Source: Tanypteryx hageni
Taxonomy: Eukaryota > Arthropoda > Insecta > Odonata > Petaluridae
Length of the DNA stretch: 64,000 bases
Reading direction: 5' to 3'
Assembly (NCBI GenBank): GCA_028673005.1
Contig: CM054118.1
Span: 60,569,401 to 60,633,400, forward strand
Part shown: in pieces, positions 48,840 to 60,063 of the stretch
Position numbering within the stretch: position 1 is the first letter of the stretch
Layout of the letters: each line of letters begins with the position of its first letter
Program-made: the position numbers and the translations under genes
The notes under the pieces: generated by a model
Database searches by the model: none
The model's input: only the letters and a program-made list of their open reading frames with translations
Told to the model about the DNA's origin: nothing

Positions 48840-50470
48840 GGATGGAATCTTTTCCAGATCTATCTTTGACAAGATGCATCTCGCCGATCGACGATGAAAA
48901 TTCGGAGAGATCTCGTTTATTCGCTGATGCGCTTAACTTTTGCGCCGACCTTCTTCGCGAAAGTGGTTTAATTTCTGATCACATTATTTCAGGAGATTTC
49001 TGATCGTGCTATCGCCATCGGTCGTGAGATATACGATTGTATTGTGGGAATGATGGACATCGATGATGATTACCTGCTTGACGAAGACGATCCTGAAGTG
49101 GATGAAGATTCCTTGCAACAATCTACTGAGGAAGAAGGCTGTTCCAATCTACTGAGGAAGAAGGCTGTTCTAGTCCAACTTACAGTGACGGTCCATACGC
49201 GCCATCGCCGAAGAAAATTAGCAATTCTATCATTCCTCTGAAAACTAAAATTAATGTTGTTACTGCTGCGAAACTGCATCCATATTGGTCTCTAAAATCA
49301 TTTAGGGCACACTCGACGTATTACGAGAAAGGACAGAATCAAAATATGAGAGAGAGGTATTCTTTCTGGAGGAAGTTTTAGGGATAAGCAGAATGCCATC
49401 GACAGGTGGGTTTATGATAGGCTTTTTGAAGCCCGAGTAAATGAAGACCACGTTACAACGAGAATTCTGCGGCAGTGGGGAATGGCAGCTGCTCTTCAAC
49501 ATATTTCCGGCGGATTTAAATTTGAGGCGTCACAATCCTGGGTGAAAATATTTAAAAGAAGGCACAAGATCCGCCAAAGACCGGTCACGAGATACGTTAG
49601 TCGCAGAGAAAAAAATATGCCCTGAAGAGACAATGAAGGCTGCCATGCTTTTTCAATAGCAAGTCCAAAAGCTGATTCCTCTGTATGACCCTAATTTGGT
49701 AATCAATACCGATCAAACTGGTAGCGAGTATCGTGCCCAGATCAAGCGTACTCTATCCCATCAGGGTGATAAAGCGACCGAAATTTATGTCAGACAACTC
49801 AAAAAAATGACGCATTCGTATACAGCCCAATACATTATCACACTTTCGGGAAAGCATTTGTCGAAAGTTTTCATTTTCCTGCTAGAACCTATTTAGAGAT
49901 TTGGACCTAAAGTGCAGTAGGGCGTTAGTGACGCTATCGGCCACTATAAGAATGTGTTGGTGACTTGCACGAATTCGGGGAATTTGCATACTACCAATTA
50001 TGAAATGTATTTGGACGAGGTATTGAATCTTTATGTGACGGAAAAAAGTTCCTGCATCTTATAGATTCGTGGTCAGGAAAGACAAGCCAGGCCTTGTACG
50101 ATGAAACGATTCATGGATGGAAACAACGAGCTAACTTGCGGCGTCAAAATTATTCCCCCAAAGTGTACCTCGGTGTGTCAGCCTCTCGATGTATACTTTT
50201 ATTGTCATTAAAATTTTCATTTCGCGGCTGCAAAATTCTGGACAGTTGCTCCGGCATAAGACGGAAATCACCAGCCGTAAGAATGTAATTAAAACACACG
50301 CGTTAATTCAATACCAGCTTTCAGTTCCGATTTTCCATGAAATGATTATGTATGCGTGGTTTGCATCCAAGCTCACCGATAAAAGAGAAGTCTTTCTCAA
50401 CGTTAACCAAGTAAATCTTCCAGATTATGTATTAAATGGAGAATGCATTTGCGAGTAGAAGAGTTTTGCA
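48840..50470 (+). pseudogene. DDE transposase, multiply broken (pogo/jerky-like)
   Basis: Collinear + strand pieces in changing frames give an acidic N-terminal part (DIDDDYLLDEDDPEVDED) and a DNA-binding-type segment with SWVKIFKRRHKIRQRP. The first catalytic site is NTDQTGSEY near 49705, followed by KMTHSYTAQYIITLSGK. The second is DSW near 50060, and the third is QPLDVYF near 50180-50200. A C-terminal IKTHALIQYQL...AWF segment follows. This order fits a DDD-type DDE transposase of the CENP-B/pogo/jerky group. In-frame stops (for example after FLLEP near 49890) and several frame changes make it inactive. One break comes from the tandem duplication at 49119-49170. Confidence 0.7.
49119..49170 (+). 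repeat. 26-bp perfect tandem duplication
   Basis: The block at 49119-49144 is repeated exactly at 49145-49170. Because 26 is not a multiple of three it shifts the reading frame of the transposase, and the SPTYSDGPYAPSPKK-type continuation is found in another frame just downstream. This is a likely inactivating event. Confidence 0.9.
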
Positions 50471-50888
50471 AGATGTTCTTGGTGCAAAAGGTTTTTCTGT
50501 TTCCAATGTTACTATGACTCTTATCATCCAGGAAACTGCGAAGAAATTTGCAAACATAAAACAAAAGTTCCGTAATAAGAAAATTAAAGTTTCCCTTCTA
50601 ACTCTCCCCATCATTGGTCCCAGTAATGATTCGACTTTCGCTTGTTTGTTGAAAAATGACTCCGTAAAAGTCACACAAAAAAAACGGAGATTCTCAGACC
50701 GCAGACAAACTGCCAGTAGATTTGTTTGTTAAAAGAAGCCTCACAAACAAAACAATCACTCACAGAAACTCGAGCAAGCGAGCAAGAAACTTTACTTACT
50801 TTTCCATCTTGTTTCCCTAGCGACACACATGGACCGTGATGCTCACGTACGTGACACGCAGCTCACGACAATCCGCAGAACTAAAAAA

Positions 50889-51490
50889 TCTGATGTGCCC
50901 ACCACATGACTTTCTCCATATCTGTAATGTTTCTAAAAATTCCAATTGGGTTACATAATAATAAATATTTTAGGACTGCGAGAAAATTTTAGACTTTACA
51001 AAGATCAGAAATAAACTCAAACCATAGCTTTCTGATATTGGATATAGCCAAAAGGCTCCAGCAATTAAGAAAAGAAAATGGAGCGTTACTAAGACGTAAC
51101 GTAAATTTCCTATAACGTTTATTCCAATACATTATTACATATATCAAATATTAATGCAAATATTTCAAAATAACGGATAAATGACCAGAGTAAATACCCA
51201 CTTCCGTTCGACCGATTTTTACCAAAAACTAATCATTTATTCTGACCTTTATAAAAATGTCAAATATAAAATTTCGCGTTGACCTGATTAATAGTTTTTG
51301 AGTTAGAGCACCCGCAAAAAGCTATCACATACATACAAACAACTACAAACACGCACACACAGACGTCATCGAGAAAATGGTCGAAACGTGTTCAGGGGAA
51401 CTCAAAACGTGTATTTGCGTTGAAATCTCGAAGTCGATTTTTTTTCATGAGTACAATACATTTCCCTATACTACGTACACGCAGAAAGTA
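50889..51490 (+). mobile_element. family D MITE-like element, copy D4
   Basis: Starts TCTGATGTGCCCACCACATG and ends ACGCAGAAAGTAAAAAAGG. It is internally shortened relative to D1-D3: after GGAGCGTTACTAAGACGTAAC it jumps to TTTCCTATAACGTTTATT. It lies about 100 bp beyond the right end of the large-inverted-repeat transposon. Confidence 0.8.
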
Positions 51491-54400
51491 AAAAAGGAGG
51501 ATTAGTGTGTAGTAATGAAGAGTTTAAGCCTAAACTTTTTTGTATAGTTGTTAAAAATGACCGAAGAGAAAGAAGAAATTTCCGATTGACAAAATTTGCT
51601 TTATTTTTTTACAAGTCGTTATTACAATTTTTGGCGATATACTTCTCAGCTCTTCGCTACACACAGGTGGATGAGAAGCGCAGCATGTTACATGGATACG
51701 TTTGTGGGATGAGAGAGATTGTGGGAAAGAGAGAGGATGAAAATGCGGGGAAACAAATGGCGACCGACAGGTGTTCGCGAGGGATCGCGGAAGGAAGAAA
51801 AGGTTGGAAAGATGGCGGGGAATTCATTCTTGCGGAAAAAATGACGCGAGTTCTTGGGGAAGGAGTTAAAAAAAGTTATGAAAAAAAGGCAGAGTTGAAC
51901 TGAGAGATTATGAAGAGCGGAGCTGTGATTTGTTTTTGTAAAAATGCCGGAGATTTGGAACGAAGCGAAATGAATTTCTGCAATAAAGGCGACATTTTTG
52001 TTTGTTTTAATCGCAATTATTTGAATACGATATTTTAATTCACACAACATTTGTATGCTACTACTCTTTTCAGAATCAGACAAAAGCAAAGCCAATTGCA
52101 TACGGCATCGGACGCAGGTCGCCCGGCCACCTGCTTGCATGGTTTAAAGAAACCGCGCAAAGTCAGCGTTCCGTCCTTCGGAAGGACCGTTTAGCCGTTC
52201 GCCCCCTTGGTGCTCTTCGTTAAGAGTTGGTTAATGCCGGGGCAGGTTTCCCTCCTCCCTTGTGTATTCGGTTTGAAAGGAGCTGTAGCAATAATAATCC
52301 AAGTGGTTGATTAGCCAAACATACACACACATGGCAATGAACGCGTTATGGGAATTTGGACTTCTAGTTTTTTTTATTATCATCATATGTGATTTACTGC
52401 GCTACAATTAAACGAATACCGATGAATTCCAGTAGGATAACATTTGTCGTAATTTCGTGCCAAGAAGACGCACATTATTCGGAAAATTCCGCCAAAAACT
52501 GGCCTGTATTATCAATCAAAGGTGCTCAGGCACTCTTGATTGTCAAATTTACGTAATAACAGCTTCGGTTATAGATTGTCGCTGATAGTCAAAGTAATAG
52601 CAGCGATTGTCCACGGAAGGATGAACAACGCAAAATCATTTTCCTGGCGCAAAATATTGCAATGGATTTTGTTACGATCATATTGAAATAACATAATGAT
52701 CCTCAGAAGCCTATACTTGGTAGTATTTCATTACTACAAAGAATTAAAAGAAATAACTCCTAAGCCACCATCACATTTGCTTCACGAAACAAACGATACG
52801 TGTTTCGGTTACAAAATTACCATTATCGTGGCATAGGAACAAGATGGTCACTTTCTAACAAGATATAAAGGGATTTTGGAATTTGTTTAGAAGTAATAAA
52901 CAACGTGAAAATGTCAACTTTAAATTTAAAGCTTAAACTTGAGTGCAGATCGTAAATTGCTTGCCCGTTGCTTCCTTGTCCTGGCGTTGAGATATCACAT
53001 TTGTGGTTAACTCTTCGTTGTATGTCGAAATTAGATACAGTAAATCGTGTGAGCTTAGGCATTACTTCGAGTTCTAAAAAAAAAATATTTTAATTTCAGT
53101 TGGTTATTTGAGTTTCTTAAATAGCCGTTTTTCTCGTAACCAACAATCTTAGCGTAAATATTTGTTTTGAAAATTCTTCTGAAAAATAAATCCTAAAAAT
53201 CTAAATGCTTCTTAATGACCGTAAAATGCGACAAGTTAAGAATGTACCTTCTGGTTAAAATCATATTGAAAACTGACTGCAGCCAATAGAAATAAAAAGG
53301 TTGAATAAATTGTATGGCTACTGATAAAAATTCAACTAAATAATTTGTTGATCGGCATAAGAAATCCTGAAGGATTTTGGAAGCAATATGACAATAAATA
53401 GCTCACTTAAAAATAGATATCTGAAGTTGTATGAAACAAGAATTTATTATTAACATTCTGAAACGGGATGCGATAACGTATGAACAATTAGCGACAAACG
53501 TTTTCCAAAATCGCTTAATAATAATTGATAATTACCACGTTTAATTGGTAAAAATTAAATAGATTATTACAGAAAGTTGAGTTCAATGTAAGTTTGCATC
53601 ATCAACTTAACTCGTGGCCTTTTACGTATTTTGAAGGAAGCGACTATATTACTGTGTTCAATCAACCTCACGTAAACTCTACGTACCTTCTCTGAATATA
53701 CAAGTTAAATAATTTAGAGGTTTTTGCATTTGAAAAATTATTCTATTGTTTTAATTCGGTCTTGTTAACAGAGGCATGCCCACCGTTATCAAATTTATTT
53801 TTGACTTTGCTGTCGAAAAGCAGTATTCGATACGAAATTAAAATTTTCTGAAGAAAATTTTCCCATCCATTCCCTCTTTTAACTTGGAAATGTTTTAATA
53901 CGCTTCCGCTAAAATAGTTTTCATTCCAACTGAAAATCTCGTTTCGTAATGCTCCGCCTATCAAACTGTTGATTACATGAGGTCCAAAGAGATGCCTATA
54001 CTAGAAGGCTTTAACATTTGAGGTTAGCGAGTGCAACCATGCGCAGCAACAACCTTCTCAACCATGAAGCACTACTATCAACATTCCGCCCACATTGCGA
54101 TTCATTGAAACATCGAGTTCTTGCTAAATACTAGATCCAAATATCTGAACAGGAAATACACTCCAGCGCCTAGGAGTCATCTCTCACTCCAGTTTTCTCT
54201 ACCCATTCCCCCGCCCGTCGCTATCCTCCTCAATTTAACTCGACTTCTACCGCATGCCGTGTGACCACGATAAACAGGTCGGTACCTCACACGGAGCAGA
54301 AGGGTATCCCCGGTCACGGCGCTACCACCACTCACCTTGACCAAACAAAAGCCGCTAGTTATGCGCACGTTGGCGTAAGATAATTGGGTTTGCGCCTGCA

Positions 54401-55221
54401 ACAATGCCAAAGCTTTGTCAACTTCCTTTTTTTACCTCTTGTTTCTTTACTTTGATGAAATAGTGTCTTTAAAGATAAGGATATGAGTCACTCGCGTAGC
54501 GGACAACCCCGGTGAGGCATTTACAAATTTAAATTTTTTCCCAGGATTGCAATTTTGGCGGGAGGACCACAGATTGTCCGGTACGCAACTGATACGACCT
54601 CATTTTGAATCAACTGGAGGTGAAGCTTTCAAACACTTTCGATTTAATTTCGTGAGGTTTCCCTTTTCCCGAACCTTTGCATACAAAGAAAACCATGAAA
54701 ATTTCTAAAACTCAAGTAAAATGCGTCAAGAAATTTTTAGTATCTATTAGGTGAAACTATAGAAAGGCGAATATTTATTTAAGTAAATAAATTATAGAAT
54801 ATTTATCGTGGATTTATTTGCTACACTGTGGATATAATGTTTTATATTCATGGATAAAATTACAACTATCACATTTGGTTTAAATGGCATTTGAATCCTC
54901 ATAAATATCTTCCTTAAATTATCAGGGACACAATCCTTAAATGAAGTTTTTGTAAATCCCTAAGAAAATACTGCACATCCGAAGAGTGGCGATGTATGCG
55001 GCGTTTCAAGAAATAGTATTTGTGTCATCGGGTCATTTCTAAGGACAATCCAAATATGCGCTCATTTCCAAAAGTATTCCAACAAGTTGAGCGACGTCAC
55101 TTTCGCGACAGACTGAATTTTAACTTCCTATTTACGTGAATGTTATGACAATCGGTCAATATGTATTACTGTCGTGACGCCACCTCAGTCTACAGGGATT
55201 ATCTTCTAACAATGATAACAG
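51491..55221. other. 3.7-kb intergenic stretch
   Basis: A + frame at 51505-51903 begins with GTG rather than ATG and is purine-rich; not accepted as a gene. 52080-52260 is a GC-rich island with a TTAAGAGTTGGTTAATGCCG string that looks like part of a dispersed repeat, but there is no partner here. A 30-base hairpin lies at 52514-52543 (CAATCAA...TTGATTG). 54180-54420 is GC-richer and includes a short splice-bounded frame on the minus strand. No gene is established. Confidence 0.4.
54336..54395 (-). other. possible 60-nt internal exon (weak)
   Basis: On the minus strand, TTGTTGCAG precedes and GTGAGT follows a 60-base open segment translating AQTQLSYANVRITSGFCLVK. Both splice sites match consensus, but the pyrimidine tract is poor and no neighbouring exon was found. 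It could easily be chance. Confidence 0.15.
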
Positions 55222-56035
55222 GCTACTTCTGTCCCTTTTTCCCTTGCTTCCTTTGTCCCTTTGTGGCTCCCTCTTTCACGCTATAAAAATGTGAATAACT
55301 CAATAATGAAACAAGGTACATTTTTGATATTTGGCAGGAATGATTGATTCATATATTGTAAGATGATGACGAAAAAAATCTCGAAAAAAGTCCTAGGTTC
55401 GACTCCCAGGTAGGCATAACTATTTCCCATATGATAACACGTAAAAAGCGACTTTTTGACTGACAGGCTTTTATTCTTTTTTAGATCTTAATTAGAAAGA
55501 ATTAACCTATGATCTTCAAATCTAGTCCATTTCAAAGAATATACTATGAAGTTTTTTATTCTGTTCATATTTTTCCGTCTACATTTCGAGATTTCTCATT
55601 TTAAACATTTAATTCACATATTTTGGGGAAATACTGGCATTTAATTGAGAAGTTGCCTTGCCAACCAATTACATTGTTAAATCTCGAAATTCTATTGTTA
55701 TTTCAATCCCTATGGATGAAAGCGTGCTTTGAATGCTCTTAAAATTAGTACGACAGAGAGAGAGGAATTCTTTTCATAGCAACCACTGTAAACAACATTC
55801 GTTACGTTATTTACGAGAAGGAACACATTGAAATGTAGAACATTAATCATTCGCATATTAAAATTAGTTACTTAGAATCGTCGTACGAGTTCGAGACTTG
55901 AAACAACGAACGCCTAAAAGAACGAAAATTTGTTTTATTGCCATCCAAATAAAGTCAAGTTATCTTTATTTGTTCATTTTTCATTTCACAAAAAACTTTA
56001 CCGTTGAATTTTAATGGGCATCTCCCTAGTTATTG
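55222..56035 (-). mobile_element. family E repeat, copy E3
   Basis: Minus-strand counterpart of E2 over almost its full length. Shared blocks include ACTAGGGAGATG, AAATTCAACGGTAA, TTTAGGCGTTCGTTGTTTCAAG and AGTTATTCACATTTTTATAG. It carries an extra string read on the + strand as CTAGGTTCGACTCCCAGG, which looks like a tRNA T-arm/B box. E1 has a related but altered string at this place. Confidence 0.75.
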
Positions 56036-56699
56036 TATAAAATACGACGTATTGTTGCTTATCAACCTGAGTTAACAAAGATTATTCCGCGTCTTGGGCG
56101 ATCGTTTGAACGTAATATTATAATTCGCCATTGTTATTTAACAGTCATTCTTGCATGGTGATGATAGCGTAAGCAGGCCCATGGAATTGTTTATTTGCCC
56201 AATTGAGGGGTTGTTGGGGGAGGGCTGAAGCAAACTCGCTGCGTAATTAATTATAAATGTAGAAGTACGAATGGATTTACGGATTTAGAATAGCCGATTT
56301 CATCGGTTTTATCATGTTCTCCGGTTAGATAGTATTTGTTACATAACGGAAATAGAAAACGTAACAAGGCCCGACTCTTTAAAGCAGTCGAGATAAATGT
56401 GTTTAAATAAGTAAAAATAAAACACTTTTGCAGTTTCTTCTTCCGTTACTCGCTACTTGATAGTATTCTCCGTATATTCCACGTTAAATACCTACGTAAG
56501 AAATCGGTTTGGCTGACGGAATGCACGTTATTGCAATGCGGTATTTATTTTTTATAATCCATTGAGTTAAATTGTTGTTGCAGCCATCGTCATTTCGTTT
56601 CACTCCCTTATTTAGTGAACCTCATTTTCACAGGACAGTCGTAGCTAATTGCGAGGTAGATCAATCTCCGAACTATGTATGACTGCTAAGTTAAGAATG
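56036..56699. other. intergenic, nothing recognised
   Basis: AT-rich, no coding or repeat signal found. Confidence 0.5.
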
Positions 56700-57070
56700 C
56701 AGATTTCTAACTGACTTCGGAAAAGTTTTTGCGTGTACCACTGAGTGTATAATTTTTCCGTTTGCACGCAACATTTGGAAAATGAAGGGAAATGGATTAT
56801 CTACGACGAAGAAATGAAGGTAAATACGTCTATTTTCTTTGCGTATACACAACGTTTGTAAGTGAAAATAAATGGGCAATTAACGACAAAGGTATTACGT
56901 GAACATACAGATTACATTACAACTATTCGAGTAAGGTATTTTTAAGTAATACTCGATATTATTATTAATTACAATTGATTAGGAAATTAATCGGTGAATC
57001 AATAATTCGATATATCCTTGGCATTTCACTTCGTAGATATTATACTAAGCCATTAATATTTTCTTTTTTG
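56700..57070 (+). repeat. family G repeat, copy G2
   Basis: Partner of G1 (minus strand, 23985-24315). The shared order is ATAATTTTTCCGTTTGC, CAACATTTGGAAAATGAAGG, CTATTTTCTTTGCGTATAC, ACTATTCGAGTAAGGTAT, TGATTAGGAAATTAATCGGTGAAT and ACTAAGCCATTAATATTTTC. The minus-strand frame inside it is not conserved in G1. Confidence 0.7.
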
Positions 57071-57935
57071 ACAAAAAATCGTCAAAACAGCTTGACGGAA
57101 CCAGTTATGCGATTCAAGACTAACTAAAGTTATATTTATGTTGCGAAATAGTCGTTGGTTTCTTTGTTCTAATCAATGAGTAGGCTCAACAAACTGACTG
57201 CAATGAGTATGTAGTCAGATACATCGCATTAGTCTAAGTGCAGAAGAGCGAAAAGAAAATTACTGATATTATGTACCTATATATTTTCCTAACCACTCGT
57301 CAAATGATGAAGTTTTTAAACCAAGTTATAGCTCAAATATATCTTTCATTATTTTCGAAAGTCGGAATATAGTCACTCACACTCAATTGCACTTTATAAC
57401 TTAATTTTATGGCTAAGAAAGAAAGTTATTCAAGGGTTTAAAGTTAGCGTCTATTTGAGTACCCAGCGGAAGTTTTCTTTGGCATACGAAAATTTTAAGC
57501 AAAATAATTGTGATTATAGTATGAACCCCAAAACACAGAATGCATCAATTTTCGTTTGACTCAAACTATTTTCCAGCCTCATTGCCAACGAAACAATGCT
57601 CTCTGGAAACTAATCCGAAAATTATTTTCTAAAGTTTTTAGTGATGGCGAGTTATATTTTTATTTTCCGTATAATGTATGGAAAAGGAAACATTGTAGAG
57701 GGTTCTGACAAAATTTTTACTGTTATATGAATAAGATCCTATTCCGTAAATCATTCCATTATTTATCAGCGTAAATAAAAGCCTGGATTTAAAAAATTCA
57801 TAAAAATTTTTTCGTTTAAAATTTAACTTCCCAGATTACTTATTATTACTTATATTAACTTATCATCGCCATCACGTTAGTCATTTGTCCACAAAATTTT
57901 CGTTGAAGCTATATTTTATTGTAAGCTAAAACTAA
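57071..57935. other. intergenic
   Basis: AT-rich. On the minus strand 57655-57690 has TTTTCCATACATTATACGGAAAA followed by TAAAAA, recalling the family D terminal hairpin, but no D body is attached. Nothing else is seen. Confidence 0.4.
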
Positions 57936-58035
57936 TGCTCCAGGTGAGGCTCAGAACTCACAACCCCGGCATGCCTCGGACAGTCATATAATTACCGTAT
58001 AATTACCGTGCGCTTACCAATTGCGCCACGGGAGC
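57936..58035 (-). tRNA. tRNA-Ile(UAU)-like gene with intron, possibly a pseudogene
   Basis: On the minus strand it folds as a tRNA: acceptor GCTCCCG/CTGGAGC plus discriminator A, D-arm GCGC...GCGC, anticodon stem CGGTA/TGCCG with U33 and anticodon UAU, and T-stem GTGAG/CTCAC. A 25-base intron follows position 37, as in eukaryotic intron-containing tRNA-Ile(UAU). Oddities: the 11-mer CGGTAATTATA is directly repeated, so the 5' half of the anticodon arm appears twice; position 6:67 is a C-T mismatch; and the T-loop has one extra base. A pol III terminator TTTT follows within ten bases. The family match is strong; whether it is functional is doubtful. Confidence 0.7.
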
Positions 58036-59215
58036 AACGAATACATCGCACGTTGGTACAGGAAATAGGCCGCCGATAATAAGATACCTGGCACATTGCA
58101 TAAATATAACCATCTAGGAGAGATTATAACTGCTGAAATATTTCCGCATGCTATAAACGCTTTCGCTGTCCATCATAATGATATTATGATGATATTATAT
58201 TATATGGGTGATATTTTCTGAGAAGGAAAATTTGTAATTTAATAAATTTTATTTGAAATTATTTTGAAATAATGTGAAACAACGTTTGTATGAATATTAT
58301 ATATTTACAATAAACCAATCGTCAATTTAATCGTTGACGTAATTTCGCGTTTTGGGCACCTGTGGTAATTACACTTTCCTGCCGCATTAGAAGAACGAAA
58401 TTTGAATCGAATTGAAAATTATCATCCGATATTATAATTGTGGGTCACGGTGACGACACTCCCGTTGTCATTCACGTTGAATATTTCGTCGATCATATGA
58501 TAAAAGCAAAATCTCTTCCTATTAAAAATGAAAATGTGTGGCTCCTGGATAGATAAAACTGATGAAACGACAAATTTAGAACGCACGCCATGTTCAAGCA
58601 AGGCTGATGGAGACACTTTTTCAACGCCCGCTTCGCGTGTCATAGCGGGACGCGTAATAAAAAATGAAACGAAAACCTAAAACTTGTTTTATTCTCTGGC
58701 TCGTTGAGAAGGCTTTCTTCGTCTGCGAAAAATATGGAAAAAAAAAACAAAAAAAAACGCGCAAAAACGAATAAAACGTTTTCCCCGCAGAATTGAAAGA
58801 AAATATGCCGGAATACCTTATCGAGCATTTAATACGAGGCGCTTTTTCAAACAACTGGAATGTATTTAAAGTGACCTGGGTAATCTTTGCCATATCTAAA
58901 GTTTTTGTGAATCATGTAGGTAGAGAAAAAGGTAAATTAATGCTTGCATTTTGTTGCATGAAATACATATTTTTAGTTTTTCGTAAAGAAACTCATTTAA
59001 TTAAAATGCATGCACATATTTATAGTCATTCGAAATACAGATTTAATTTATTTCTATAGCTAATATGATTTGCAGTGAGACAAAAAGCTCCTTTATTATT
59101 TTCCACAATTGTTCTGCACACGAATTTCATTTCGAGCTATGGATGGGCTTTCTGTTATTGTCGATTTAAAGCCAACTGTGATTATCTCATTATATATATA
59201 TATATCATTATATAT
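58036..59215. other. intergenic, nothing recognised
   Basis: Minus-strand frames at 58422-58893 and a + frame at 58793-59059 have no known domain. Short TATATA runs at 59188-59217 lead into family F copy F2. Confidence 0.45.
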
Positions 59216-59945
59216 ATACGTTTCTTACAGAGGAGGAGGAGGATATAACATATAGGAGGATACTAATGTTTAGGCACTTCCAGATATGCTGGAGATTCGA
59301 AATTTTTTTCTTTGGTAGGATTTTGTGCATAACCAACTAGAAAGAACGAAAATCTTGAAAAAGTGCAACAATGCGGCCTTTAAAAATTTGCAATTGTTTA
59401 AACAAATTTTAAAGGTTTAGGCATTTTCGAATGTGCTACCAAGCTGAAATTTATTTTAGAAGTAGGATTTGTAAAATAACTTAATAAGTATTATACAAAT
59501 TTTGATATTTTAATTTGTTTGGCAGTTAAAAATTCTTAAAACTTAAACAAATAGATAACTGTTTAGTTACTACGGGATGAGCTAGGAAGCTGAAATTTTC
59601 CAATTATTTACAGAGTAGTGAATTTGCACAAATAATGATTTCAATTTTACCATATTTGAATTGCGACGGCCGTTAAAAAATATTTAAATTTAAACAATTA
59701 GAAAAATATGATTTTATTTATAGAAGTGCTACAACTTTAAAATTTGGCTAAAATGTGTAGCATTAGTACCCCATAATGATGAAAGTGTAAAATTTTTAAA
59801 ATTGCAACATTTGGTAATTGTTTTAAACTATTATTTTTACATTTGGGAAAAACGAACATCGCTGCGGAGGTGATATCTTTAGAATTAAAACAATATTTGT
59901 AATGATGAAATGTCTGTCTAAAAAAAATGAATTTTTTTTTCAAGG
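59216..59945 (+). mobile_element. family F repeat, copy F2
   Basis: Same order of four internal subrepeats as F1, starting CTTACAGAGGAGGAGG and including TTTAGGCACTTCCAGATATG, GAGCTAGGAAGCTGAAATTT and ATCGCTGCGGAGGTGATATC. It is flanked on both sides by TA-rich sequence. Confidence 0.75.
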
Positions 59946-59985
59946 TGAGATGAAATGATTGCAGTATGCAAGCACCAACTACTAG

Positions 59986-60001
59986 TATATATATATATAT
60001 G

Positions 60002-60056
<55 letters not shown>
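59986..60056. repeat. (TA)n microsatellite with TATG interruptions
   Basis: About 35 units, with two TATGTATA interruptions, 40 bp after family F copy F2. Confidence 0.95.

Positions 60057-60063
<7 letters not shown>

Larger units (their letters stand above)
48553..50790 (+). mobile_element. DNA transposon with ~155-bp terminal inverted repeats
   Basis: The left end, 48553-48704, and the right end, about 50634-50790, are inverted copies of each other. They begin GTTTCTTGCTCGCTTG and include GAGTTTCTGTG, AAATCTACTGGCA and TGTGACTTTTACGGAGT, with scattered changes and small indels. They enclose a decayed DDE transposase. The flanks give no obvious TA or other target duplication, so the outer ends could extend slightly. 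Long inverted repeats with a DDE gene of this type suggest a Tc1/mariner-pogo-like superfamily element. Confidence 0.8.

Noticed and set aside
51505..51903. 132-codon + strand frame
   Set aside because: It starts with GTG, not ATG, is purine-biased, and shows no domain or splice context.
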